A program made the translations under genes and the position numbers. Below are positions 15,710 through 23,260 of a stretch of 43,009 bases of DNA, piece by piece. Each line of letters starts with the position of its first letter. The first letter of the stretch is position 1. Source of the stretch: Bacillus sp. V3-13 (GTDB taxonomy: Bacteria; Bacillota; Bacilli; Bacillales; Cytobacillaceae); assembly GCF_002860165.1 (NCBI RefSeq), contig NZ_PGUZ01000048.1:1-43009 (forward strand). Direction: 5' to 3'. The notes beneath the pieces are model-generated. The model saw only the letters and a list, made by a program, of their open reading frames with translations, was not told the origin of the DNA and searched no databases.

Positions 15710-17386
15710 TTGTCCTTGAAGCCAAATGAAAAAGAGCAAAGACTAATCCTCTTTGCTTTTCTTATTTTAGCTATTTATCTTTCCCCGTTATTTTTGTTGG
15801 GCGAAAATGCCCATATCAGGGTGCATGATAATTTGGATTCAAACCTTGCCTGGTATAAGGTGCTGGCCAGGAGCGGTGAAATATTTGGTTCTGTTGACGC
15901 TGTGATTCCCCAAATCATCAACGGGTTGCCGCGCAATGCCTTTGGCTCGGAGTTTACGATTATTGTCTGGCTTTATGCCTTATTTCCGACGATGGTTGCT
16001 TATGCATTAAGCCAAACGATTACAAGAGTGATTGCTTTTCTGGGCATGTATCTTCTCCTTAAAAAGCATTTTACCAAAAGCCCCGACATGGCCTGGATCA
16101 CCGTCGGAACAGCATTGGCCTTTTCGCTGACTCCTTTTTGGCCTTCCGGCATGTTGAGCACATTGGGCATGCCGCTTGCATTGTGGGCTTTTTTAAATAT
16201 CCGGAAAGGGGAAAGGTCATGGAAAAATTATCTGGCTCTGACCCTTTTGCCGTTTTATTCAAGCATTGTGTTAGGTTTTTTCTTTTTCCTGTTTGCAATG
16301 GGAGTGCTTTGGCTTATCGACCTTGTTAGAAAAAAAGAATTCAATCTCCCTTTTCTCCTTGCGATTATCTATATGGCAGCCATCTATTTGATTGTCGAAT
16401 ATCGGCTTGTCCATTCATTTCTGTTCGATAACGAACCCAACAGCCGGGACGAATATTTTCATGCAAGATTGTCCCTGTGGCACGCGATTCGGCTAACGTT
16501 TAAGAATTTTGTTCTCGGGCATACGCATGTAATGACCGTCCATGGCTTAATTATTTTGCCGGTCACACTGATTGCCCTATATGTTGTGATCAAAAAGAAG
16601 CTCTGGAAGCAGGAAAAAATGTTTAATTATTTGTTTGCTTTGAATTTTGCCCTATCCGCCTGGTATGCCTTTTGGTTTTATAAGGGCTGGCTCCCGCTTA
16701 CAGAAAGATTTCACTTTATGGATACTTTTAATTTTGCCCGATTTCATTTTTTGCGGCCGCTGATCATTTACACGGGGTTTGCTTTAGGATTGAAAATCAT
16801 TTGGACGCACTTAAAGGGCTGGAAACCAGTCGTTCAATTCTTTATTGTCGCACAGATACTCCTGTTAGCCGCTTTTAATGATGAAATCATCTACCAGTCA
16901 AAGCCATCTGTTAAAGAGTTTTATGCCGAAAACTTATTCCGTGATATAAAGGAATATATTGACCTGCCACTTGAGGATTACCGGGTTGCCAGCATTGGAA
17001 TCCACCCGGCGATCCCGCAATACAATGGATTTTACACCCTTGATACGTACAATAACTTCTATCCTCTTGCATACAAATATCAATTTAGAAAAATAATCGA
17101 GCAGGAATTGGCAAAAAATAAAACGATTCGGATTTATTTTGATGAATGGGGCGGGCGCTGCTATCTTTTTACGGATGAGCTCGGAAAGCATTATATGTTT
17201 AAAAAAAATTCAAAAAAGCGTCTTGATAACCTCGAATTAAACATTGAACCTTTTAAAGAAATGGGCGGCAGGTACATCTTCTCCGCACTTCCGATCGACA
17301 ATGCGCACGAAAATCGATTGCAGCTCGACAGGGTGTTTACGTCGGACACTACAGTCTGGAAAATTTACTTATACAAAGTCATTTAA
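15710..17386 (+). CDS. DUF6044-type polytopic membrane protein, YkoS-like (probable GT-C-type glycosyltransferase)
   Basis: The 558-residue membrane protein has about ten transmembrane helices in the first 400 residues and a soluble C-terminal domain of about 150 residues. It resembles B. subtilis YkoS. The first large loop contains RVHDNLDSNLAW, an acidic motif of the kind GT-C enzymes use to bind polyprenyl-phosphate sugars. Followed by a GT2 and a GtrA gene, it has the position of the third component of a membrane glycosylation system, as YfhO does for lipoteichoic acid. It would transfer a sugar from the flipped lipid carrier to an extracellular polymer; the acceptor is unknown. TTG at 15710 is chosen since GAGGTG at 15698-15703 is well spaced from it; a GTG at 15701 overlaps that ribosome binding site. 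Confidence 0.75.
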   Translation: MSLKPNEKEQRLILFAFLILAIYLSPLFLLGENAHIRVHDNLDSNLAWYKVLARSGEIFGSVDAVIPQIINGLPRNAFGSEFTIIVWLYALFPTMVAYALSQTITRVIAFLGMYLLLKKHFTKSPDMAWITVGTALAFSLTPFWPSGMLSTLGMPLALWAFLNIRKGERSWKNYLALTLLPFYSSIVLGFFFFLFAMGVLWLIDLVRKKEFNLPFLLAIIYMAAIYLIVEYRLVHSFLFDNEPNSRDEYFHARLSLWHAIRLTFKNFVLGHTHVMTVHGLIILPVTLIALYVVIKKKLWKQEKMFNYLFALNFALSAWYAFWFYKGWLPLTERFHFMDTFNFARFHFLRPLIIYTGFALGLKIIWTHLKGWKPVVQFFIVAQILLLAAFNDEIIYQSKPSVKEFYAENLFRDIKEYIDLPLEDYRVASIGIHPAIPQYNGFYTLDTYNNFYPLAYKYQFRKIIEQELAKNKTIRIYFDEWGGRCYLFTDELGKHYMFKKNSKKRLDNLELNIEPFKEMGGRYIFSALPIDNAHENRLQLDRVFTSDTTVWKIYLYKVI

Positions 17387-17407
17387 CAACAGGAGGCCGA
17401 CCACCAA

Positions 17408-18445
17408 ATGGACCAAACAATCTTAACGATCGTTGTACCTTGTTATAACGAGGAAGAGGTTTTGCCATATACGATTTCCGAGCTTGGCGCGTTATTGAAC
17501 AACCTGATCATGGAAGGACTTATTTCGCATAAAAGCAGAATCCTTTTTGTCGATGACGGAAGCAAGGATCGAACATGGTCGATCATTTATAAGGAAGGCT
17601 TAAAAAACGAACAAATCCGCGGCTTAAAATTGTCGCGTAACGTAGGCCATCAAAACGCGTTGCTGGCGGGCCTGTTTACAGCGAAAGATACATCTGATTG
17701 TGTGATTTCGATTGATGCCGATTTGCAGGACGATATTTCAGTGATCCGGGAATTTATCGAAAAGTTTGATGAAGGCTTTGATATCGTGTATGGAGTCAGG
17801 AAAAAACGGGATAAGGATTCATTTTTCAAGCGGACTACAGCCGAAACATTCTACAAGTTAATGAGAAAAATGGGTGTTGACTTGATCTATAATCATGCCG
17901 ATTTTCGCTTGATGAGCAGGAGGGCCGTGCAGGAGCTTGAACGGTTTGATGAAGTGAATTTGTTTTTGCGGGGAATCGTCCCCCTGATTGGCTTCCGGTC
18001 TGCCTCCGTTTATTATAACCGGAAAGAACGGCTTGCCGGCGACACGAAGTATCCTTTAAAGAAAATGCTTGCTTTCGCTTTTGACGGGATTACCTCTTTT
18101 TCCGTGACACCGATTCGCTTTGTCCTTTTTATTGGCTGTACTTCTTTTTTAGTAAGCCTCCTTTTTGGCAGCTATTTTTTCGCATTAAAATTCATGGGAA
18201 ATACTGAAACCGGCTGGACATCGCTGATTACATCGATCTGGCTGATTGGCGGCCTGCAGCTAATTGCCATTGGGCTCGTCGGTGAATATATTGGAAAAAT
18301 ATATAAAGAAGCGAAGCGGCGCCCGAAATTTTCAGTTGATATTGACTTTTACAATCTGCCATTGCCGGAACATTTGAAACATCCGAATAGAGGGGAAGGG
18401 GAGCCATTTAGCCGTGATTTTCGAGAACTCTCTGAATCAAATTAA
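17408..18445 (+). CDS. Polyprenyl-phosphate glycosyltransferase (GT2, YkoT/GtrB-like)
   Basis: The 345-residue product has an N-terminal GT-A domain with VVPCYNEEEVLP, FVDDGSKDRTW and the metal-binding IDADLQDD (about 102-109), then two C-terminal transmembrane helices (about 230-260 and 270-295) and a basic cytoplasmic tail. It should transfer a sugar, glucose or GlcNAc, from a nucleotide donor to undecaprenyl phosphate on the inner face of the membrane. The start ATG at 17408 lies 21 bases after the YkoS-like gene, with AGGAGG within the gap. It overlaps the next gene by 32 bases, so translational coupling is likely. Confidence 0.9.
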   Translation: MDQTILTIVVPCYNEEEVLPYTISELGALLNNLIMEGLISHKSRILFVDDGSKDRTWSIIYKEGLKNEQIRGLKLSRNVGHQNALLAGLFTAKDTSDCVISIDADLQDDISVIREFIEKFDEGFDIVYGVRKKRDKDSFFKRTTAETFYKLMRKMGVDLIYNHADFRLMSRRAVQELERFDEVNLFLRGIVPLIGFRSASVYYNRKERLAGDTKYPLKKMLAFAFDGITSFSVTPIRFVLFIGCTSFLVSLLFGSYFFALKFMGNTETGWTSLITSIWLIGGLQLIAIGLVGEYIGKIYKEAKRRPKFSVDIDFYNLPLPEHLKHPNRGEGEPFSRDFRELSESN

Positions 18446-18839
18446 GCCGTTCCTGCGCTTCCTTATGGTCGGCATCATTAACACGATCACCGGTCTATCG
18501 ATCATGTTTATCCTGATGAACATCTTCCAGCAGTCCTACTGGGTCTCAACATTTATAGGAAATAGCAGCGGAGCGCTGCTAAGTTATATCTTAAACAGGT
18601 CATTTACCTTTGAAAGCACGGTTCCGGTCAGGAAGGGTGTGCCCCGCTTCCTTCTGATCATACTCGCCTGCTATTTTTTAGCCTTTGGAACTGCTGATAT
18701 TTTGGCCGGCTGGACAATCATGCAAAGCACTTTAGGCACTGTTATTTCTTCGGAAAAAGAGCTGGCAGTCCTGATTGGTACGGCCCTGTACACGGTCACC
18801 AACTTTTTGGGACAAAAGTATTTTGTGTTCAGCCGCTGA
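18414..18839 (+). CDS. GtrA-family membrane protein (probable lipid-linked sugar flippase)
   Basis: The 141-residue product has four transmembrane helices and the GtrA signature pattern near the N-terminus (FLRFLMVGIINTITGL) with NRSFTF in the loop after helix two and QKYFVF at the end. GtrA proteins are thought to flip polyprenyl-phosphate sugar across the membrane. The GTG start at 18414 overlaps the end of the glycosyltransferase gene and is preceded by GGGAAGGGGA. Together with the two genes upstream it completes a three-component glycosylation cassette. Confidence 0.9.
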   Translation: MIFENSLNQIKPFLRFLMVGIINTITGLSIMFILMNIFQQSYWVSTFIGNSSGALLSYILNRSFTFESTVPVRKGVPRFLLIILACYFLAFGTADILAGWTIMQSTLGTVISSEKELAVLIGTALYTVTNFLGQKYFVFSR

Positions 18840-18981
18840 CCTGCAAAAAAGGTAGAATATTCTTTTCATAAACTTTTCATACTTAAATACATAGGAAAAC
18901 TTAGCAGGTTCCTTTAAAATAACATTAAAAGAGTTTAATAGAAACCGTTGCAAATAAGCAGCCGTTTTAGGAGGAGAAACC

Positions 18982-19875
18982 ATGCTTTTTGGAGGAATTG
19001 AGGCAGGCGGTACAAAATTTATTTGTGCTGTCGGCGATGGAAAAGGAAATATTGTTGAGAGAATTTCTGTTCCAACTACCTTTCCGGAAGAAACGATGGA
19101 ACAAGTTATTGCATTTTTGAAAAAATACCAGTTGAGAGCAATCGGAATTGGCTCATTTGGTCCTGTCGACGTCAACCCGGACAGTCCGGCCTACGGGAAT
19201 ATCACGACCACTCCGAAAACTGCGTGGCGGGATTATCCGCTTGTCAACACGATTCGCGAGTCTTTTCCGGTGCCGATCGGATTCAATACTGATGTGAATG
19301 CTGCAGCTTTGGGGGAAGCAACTCTTGGAGCCGCCAAGGGTTTGGACAGCTGTTTGTACATTACGGTCGGAACGGGAATAGGGGCAGGGGCGATCATTCA
19401 AGGTAAGCTTCTCCAGGGCCTTTCACACCCGGAAATGGGGCATATCCTCGTCCGGCGCCATGAAAATGATCCATATAAAGGAAAATGCCCTTATCACCAT
19501 GATTGTCTTGAAGGGCTTGCGGCCGGCCCGGCTCTTGAAGAACGCTGGGGTGAAAAAGGGATTGCCCTGGAAAACAAACAGGAAGTATGGGAGCTCGAAG
19601 GATTTTATATCGCCCAGGCCCTTATGCAATACATTTTGATCCTTTCGCCGAAAAAAATCATTCTTGGCGGCGGAGTGATGAAGCAGAAGCAAATCTTCCC
19701 GATCATAAATAAATACCTTCAGCAATTTTTAAATAACTATGTAGTTGTCCCGGAATTGACGAGCGGTATCGAACAATATATCGTCAGTCCCGGACTGGGT
19801 GATAACGCAGGAATTACCGGTTCTCTTTTGCTGGCCGTTCAGGCCTATGAAGAGGCAGCAACACGGGAAAAGTAA
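18982..19875 (+). CDS. ROK-family sugar kinase, fructokinase type (GmuE/YdhR-like)
   Basis: The 297-residue product begins with the ROK phosphate-binding motif GGIEAGGTKF, has the catalytic Asp in FNTDVNAAALGE, the second phosphate motif TVGTGIGAGAI, and the zinc site HPEMGHILVRR...CPYHHDC. This pattern fits the fructokinase/mannokinase branch represented by B. subtilis GmuE and YdhR. It would phosphorylate fructose or a related hexose with ATP. The ATG at 18982 follows AGGAGG. No sugar transporter or glycosidase gene is adjacent, so the pathway is unclear. Confidence 0.88.
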   Translation: MLFGGIEAGGTKFICAVGDGKGNIVERISVPTTFPEETMEQVIAFLKKYQLRAIGIGSFGPVDVNPDSPAYGNITTTPKTAWRDYPLVNTIRESFPVPIGFNTDVNAAALGEATLGAAKGLDSCLYITVGTGIGAGAIIQGKLLQGLSHPEMGHILVRRHENDPYKGKCPYHHDCLEGLAAGPALEERWGEKGIALENKQEVWELEGFYIAQALMQYILILSPKKIILGGGVMKQKQIFPIINKYLQQFLNNYVVVPELTSGIEQYIVSPGLGDNAGITGSLLLAVQAYEEAATREK

Positions 19876-19886
19876 AATTTGCAGAA

Positions 19887-19916
19887 AAGGAATTACTAAA
19901 GGTAGTTCCTTTTTTT
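19887..19916 (+). terminator. Terminator after the ROK kinase gene
   Basis: AAGGAATTAC and GTAGTTCCTT form an imperfect stem followed by six Ts. Confidence 0.75.
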
Positions 19917-19950
19917 AAGCTATAGGAAAGTATAAACGTTTCTAAATATA

Positions 19951-20084
19951 GTTGGGCGTTTCGATGTCCAGCTCCAGCGCCTAGCCCCTCGAGTCGCTTC
20001 GGTCCTGCCAATGAAGTCAAAAAGCGACTTCACTGTCAGGCCCTCCAGCGCTTGTCGGGGCTGACCAAGGCGCTTGCGCTTTTC
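19951..20084. repeat. Interspersed structured repeat of Bacillus type
   Basis: About 130 GC-rich bases with nested pairing: AGCGCC and TAGCCCC at the left pair with GGGGCT and GGCGCT at the right, and an inner hairpin GAAGTC/GACTTC is flanked by CCTG/CAGG. The motif GATGTCCAGCTCCAGCGCC followed by CTCGAGTCGCTTCGGTCC is one I recognise as a common intergenic repeat in environmental Bacillus genomes. It contains no gene. It is likely a non-autonomous mobile element or structured intergenic element. Confidence 0.75.
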
Positions 20085-20114
20085 TTATCTGTCACCACTC
20101 TTTTTGGTAAAATC

Positions 20115-20126
20115 ATTACATGTAAT
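20115..20126 (+). promoter_or_regulatory. Perfect palindrome before the GTP-cyclohydrolase-like gene
   Basis: ATTACATGTAAT, 43 bases before the start codon, could be an operator. No FMN riboswitch is present in the leader. Its regulator is unknown. Confidence 0.3.
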
Positions 20127-20169
20127 AGAACACCTTCTCGCACACTAACGAAAAAAGGGGAATGACACT

Positions 20170-20928
20170 ATGAAACAAACCGAACTTGAATCAAAAGTTC
20201 TTTCTATTTTAGAAGATAAAATCCAATTGATTAAAACAAATGAGGACAGTGCGATTTATTTAGTCGGGCCGATCCGGCTCCCGGTTAATTTGTATGGAGA
20301 AACGGTCATTTTTCAATGGTATTGCTGGCTGCAATGCGACGAAGTAACGGAGGATTATCAGCGGATTATTGATAAACTGTCATCTTCCAATCTCGCTGAA
20401 CTTCAACAGTCAAGCGTGCTTGTTTACGGAGATTTTGAATTTGCCGATGATGCGGTGATTCGCATGCATTCCATTTGCCATACCGGTGATATTTTCGGAA
20501 GCAAACGCTGCGATTGCGGTTTCCAGCTCAAACAGTCAATGAAAATGATCGTCGAAAATGGAACAGGAGCGTTATTTTATCTGGCGAACCACGAAGGCAG
20601 GGGAATCGGTTTATTCAGTAAAGCAATGGCTTATGTCCTTCAAGAAAATGGCTACGATACAGTCGAGGCAAACTTGCATCTTGGCTTTGTTGATGATGCG
20701 CGAAATTACGATGATGCCATTCATGTATTAAAGGCGTTGCGTACCAAGCCGGTTACTTTGATTACCAATAACCCTAAAAAGCTCGAGGCATTAAAAAATT
20801 CCGGTTTGCCCGTTTCTGGACGAACGCCATTATGGGGAGATAAATCCGAGTTTAACGAGAACTATCTGAAAACGAAGGTAGAGCGCTCCGGTCATATCGA
20901 AGACGGAGGAACTTGCCCAAATGACTGA
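20170..20928 (+). CDS. GTP cyclohydrolase II-like protein (RibA family)
   Basis: The 252-residue product has the RibA catalytic core at about residues 95-245: MHSICHTGD, zinc cysteines Cys103, Cys114 and Cys116 (SKRCDCGFQL), NHEGRGIGL, TVEANLHLGF, DDARNY with the catalytic Arg, and LITNNPKK. It ends with a RibA-like tail (NENYLKTKVERSGH). The first 95 residues are longer and more divergent than in E. coli RibA, and the usual RQEGR reads NHEGR. It should open the imidazole ring of GTP to form the first riboflavin intermediate. The ATG follows AAAGGGG. It overlaps ribD by 8 bases. Lumazine synthase and riboflavin synthase are absent here, so this may be an accessory or specialised-metabolite locus. 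Confidence 0.85.
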   Translation: MKQTELESKVLSILEDKIQLIKTNEDSAIYLVGPIRLPVNLYGETVIFQWYCWLQCDEVTEDYQRIIDKLSSSNLAELQQSSVLVYGDFEFADDAVIRMHSICHTGDIFGSKRCDCGFQLKQSMKMIVENGTGALFYLANHEGRGIGLFSKAMAYVLQENGYDTVEANLHLGFVDDARNYDDAIHVLKALRTKPVTLITNNPKKLEALKNSGLPVSGRTPLWGDKSEFNENYLKTKVERSGHIEDGGTCPND

Positions 20929-22033
20929 TCATCAATTCTACATGGATTTGGCTTTGAAAAACGCTGAAGCAATGAAAGGGCAAACCGACCCGAACCCATT
21001 GGTCGGAGCCGTTATTGTTAACCACAACCGCGTCGTTGGAATTGGTGCCCATTTAAAAGCGGGGGAACCACACGCCGAAATTCATGCGCTTCGAATGGCT
21101 GGGGATCAAGCAAGGGGCGGAACCATTTATGTCACCCTCGAACCGTGTTCCCACTATGGGAGAACAGGCCCATGTGCAAAAGCAATTGTTGACGCGGGGA
21201 TTAAAACAGTCGTCATTGCAACGCTTGACCCAAACCCGCTTGTTTCCGGGCGGGGCGTCAATATCCTGAAAGAGGCCGGTATTGAAGTCATTACAGGGGT
21301 ACGCGCGGAAGAGTCGAGGAAAATGAATGAAGTGTTTAATAAATTCATTGTCGAGAAAAAACCATTTGTCACACTAAAATCAGCCATCACACTCGATGGC
21401 AAAATTGCCACGTATTCTTCGAGCAGTAAATGGATCACCTCCGAAGAAGCGAGGCATGATGTCCATCAGCTTAGAAATGAAAATATGGCGATACTTGCCG
21501 GTATTAATACGATTCTAAACGACAATCCATCGTTGACTACAAGGATACCGAATGGACGAAACCCGATTCGAGTCATTTTGGATTCGACATTAAAAATTCC
21601 TTTAGACGCTAAAGTGATCACAGATAAGCAGGCAGAGACATGGATTTTTACAGCCGAGCATTATGATGAAGAAAAGCGAAAAGCATTAGAAGAATTAGCG
21701 ATCAAGGTTTGGCCGACAACAGGATCCCCGCATGTCAACCCGGTTGATGTCGTACAAACATTGGGAGAAAAGCTTGTCTCATCTTTATTAATTGAAGGGG
21801 GAGGGACGATAAACGCGGCTTTTCTCGAAAATAAATTGGTCGATAAAGCCGTCATTTATATCGCAGCAAAATTAGTCGGCGGACGGGAAGCCCCAACTTT
21901 TCTGGAAGGCACAGGCATTGATAAAATGGGAGATGCCATTGAACTTTCAGATGCCAGCATGACTGCAGTTGGAAAGGATTTTAAGTTTGTTGGGTACCCA
22001 GTTTACATCGACCGACAAATTAAAAATGAATAA
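20921..22033 (+). CDS. ribD: Bifunctional diaminohydroxyphosphoribosylaminopyrimidine deaminase / reductase
   Basis: The 370-residue product has both RibD domains. The N-terminal zinc deaminase (about 1-145) carries HAEIHAL and LEPCSHYGRTGPCAKAI. The C-terminal NADPH-dependent reductase (about 147-365) carries KSAITLDGKIA and LLIEGGGTINAAFL. It deaminates the pyrimidine product of GTP cyclohydrolase II and reduces the ribosyl side chain. Start ATG at 20921 lies within the end of the upstream gene and follows GGAGGAAC, implying coupled translation. The gene is followed by a strong bidirectional terminator, so the operon has only these two genes. Confidence 0.94.
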   Translation: MTDHQFYMDLALKNAEAMKGQTDPNPLVGAVIVNHNRVVGIGAHLKAGEPHAEIHALRMAGDQARGGTIYVTLEPCSHYGRTGPCAKAIVDAGIKTVVIATLDPNPLVSGRGVNILKEAGIEVITGVRAEESRKMNEVFNKFIVEKKPFVTLKSAITLDGKIATYSSSSKWITSEEARHDVHQLRNENMAILAGINTILNDNPSLTTRIPNGRNPIRVILDSTLKIPLDAKVITDKQAETWIFTAEHYDEEKRKALEELAIKVWPTTGSPHVNPVDVVQTLGEKLVSSLLIEGGGTINAAFLENKLVDKAVIYIAAKLVGGREAPTFLEGTGIDKMGDAIELSDASMTAVGKDFKFVGYPVYIDRQIKNE

Positions 22034-22035
22034 TA

Positions 22036-22080
22036 AAAAAATCCTGAAGGAAACCCGCTGTTTCCTTCAGGATTTTTTTT
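22036..22080. terminator. Strong bidirectional terminator
   Basis: AATCCTGAAGGAAA and TTTCCTTCAGGATT form a perfect 14-bp stem with T runs on both exits. It serves ribD (plus) and dctB (minus). Confidence 0.92.
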
Positions 22081-22109
22081 CTGGCCGATCAACTTAAATT
22101 CTGGCCAAT

Positions 22110-23177
22110 TTAGGTCCCGTCAGCCTCATATTGCTCTCTTAATTTTTTTATCTCCTCTACTAATTCTTTCCCTATATGTGGTGCAAGGTCGTCATAAACC
22201 GGATCGAGTTTGTTGATCCATTCCTGTTTTTGTGTTTCAGTTAGTTCATGAATTTCAATAGATGAATGTTGTTTAATCAGCTCGAGCTGTTCCTCATTCA
22301 GTTGAATGGAATGCCGTTCATTCCAGGCGGTTGTCTCCTCCATTGCTTCAAGCAGGATTTGCTGTGTTCTTTCTGATTGTTGCTTCCAAACCTGCTGATC
22401 CATCATCACGGCATAACCTAAATAACCATGATTACTGATTGTCAAATACTTTTGCACGTTATAAAATTTTTTTGAATAGATGTTTGAAATCGTGTTTTCT
22501 TCTCCATCAACCCGGCCTGCTTCAAGCAGCTCGTAAGTGGAATTAAATGAATCTTGATGGGCTTCGGCGTCCAGTAGATCGTATTTCGCCTGGATCACTT
22601 TGCTTTGCATAATTCGAAACGATTGTCCTTTCAGATCGTCAGGACTGTAAACAGGCCCTTTGTTGGAAGTAATTTGTTTAAATCCGTTTGTCCAATGGGC
22701 AAGCCCTTTAAATCCATCTTTCTCCAGTGACCGGAGCAATTGCCCGCCAATCTTCCCGTTTAAACCTGCTTGAATAGCTTTATGGTTTGGGAAAGCGAAA
22801 GGCAAGTCAAGCACACCCCACTCTGGTGAGAGCATGCCAAGCTTTGATGTTGAAGGAGCAATAAAATGGACTTGTCCTTCTTTTAACGCGTTAATTTCTT
22901 CTATGTCAGAATAAAGGCTTCCATTTGGAAAAACTTCGATTTTTATATCCCCGTTTGATTTTTCGTAGACGAGTTCAGCAAACTTGTTGGCTGCACGTCC
23001 TTTAGGGGTATTTTCCGCAACGACATGACTGAATTTAAACACTATTTGATCTTTCAGTCCTTCCTGATCATCGTCATAGGAAAGTGCCTCCCGGGGAGTG
23101 AGATTGTGGAACGCGATCAATAAAGCAGCCGCAATTCCGACCGCGATAAGCAGCAAAAGAGCAAGCGTTCTTTTCAT
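22110..23177 (-). CDS. dctB: C4-dicarboxylate-binding protein of the DctP/TRAP type (DctB-like)
   Basis: The 355-residue product has an N-terminal hydrophobic anchor or signal (residues 5-25) without a lipobox cysteine, then a TRAP-type solute-binding domain: FKFSHVVAENTPKGRAANKFAELV, FPNGSLY, FIAPSTSKLG, and LKGQSFRIMQ. It resembles B. subtilis DctB, an extracytoplasmic dicarboxylate-binding protein required for DctS-dependent signalling rather than transport. No TRAP permease subunits are nearby, which supports that sensory role. I use the ATG at 23177, preceded by AGGAGG; a start at 23207 would add ten residues. Divergent from dctS. Confidence 0.88.
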   Translation of the reverse strand: MKRTLALLLLIAVGIAAALLIAFHNLTPREALSYDDDQEGLKDQIVFKFSHVVAENTPKGRAANKFAELVYEKSNGDIKIEVFPNGSLYSDIEEINALKEGQVHFIAPSTSKLGMLSPEWGVLDLPFAFPNHKAIQAGLNGKIGGQLLRSLEKDGFKGLAHWTNGFKQITSNKGPVYSPDDLKGQSFRIMQSKVIQAKYDLLDAEAHQDSFNSTYELLEAGRVDGEENTISNIYSKKFYNVQKYLTISNHGYLGYAVMMDQQVWKQQSERTQQILLEAMEETTAWNERHSIQLNEEQLELIKQHSSIEIHELTETQKQEWINKLDPVYDDLAPHIGKELVEEIKKLREQYEADGT

Positions 23178-23260
23178 GATGATCAAGCCTCCTCTTATTG
23201 TAAGCATACCGGGAAGTGCTTGTTTCGTAAAGATGATTTAACAGATGAGGGGTGAACAAC

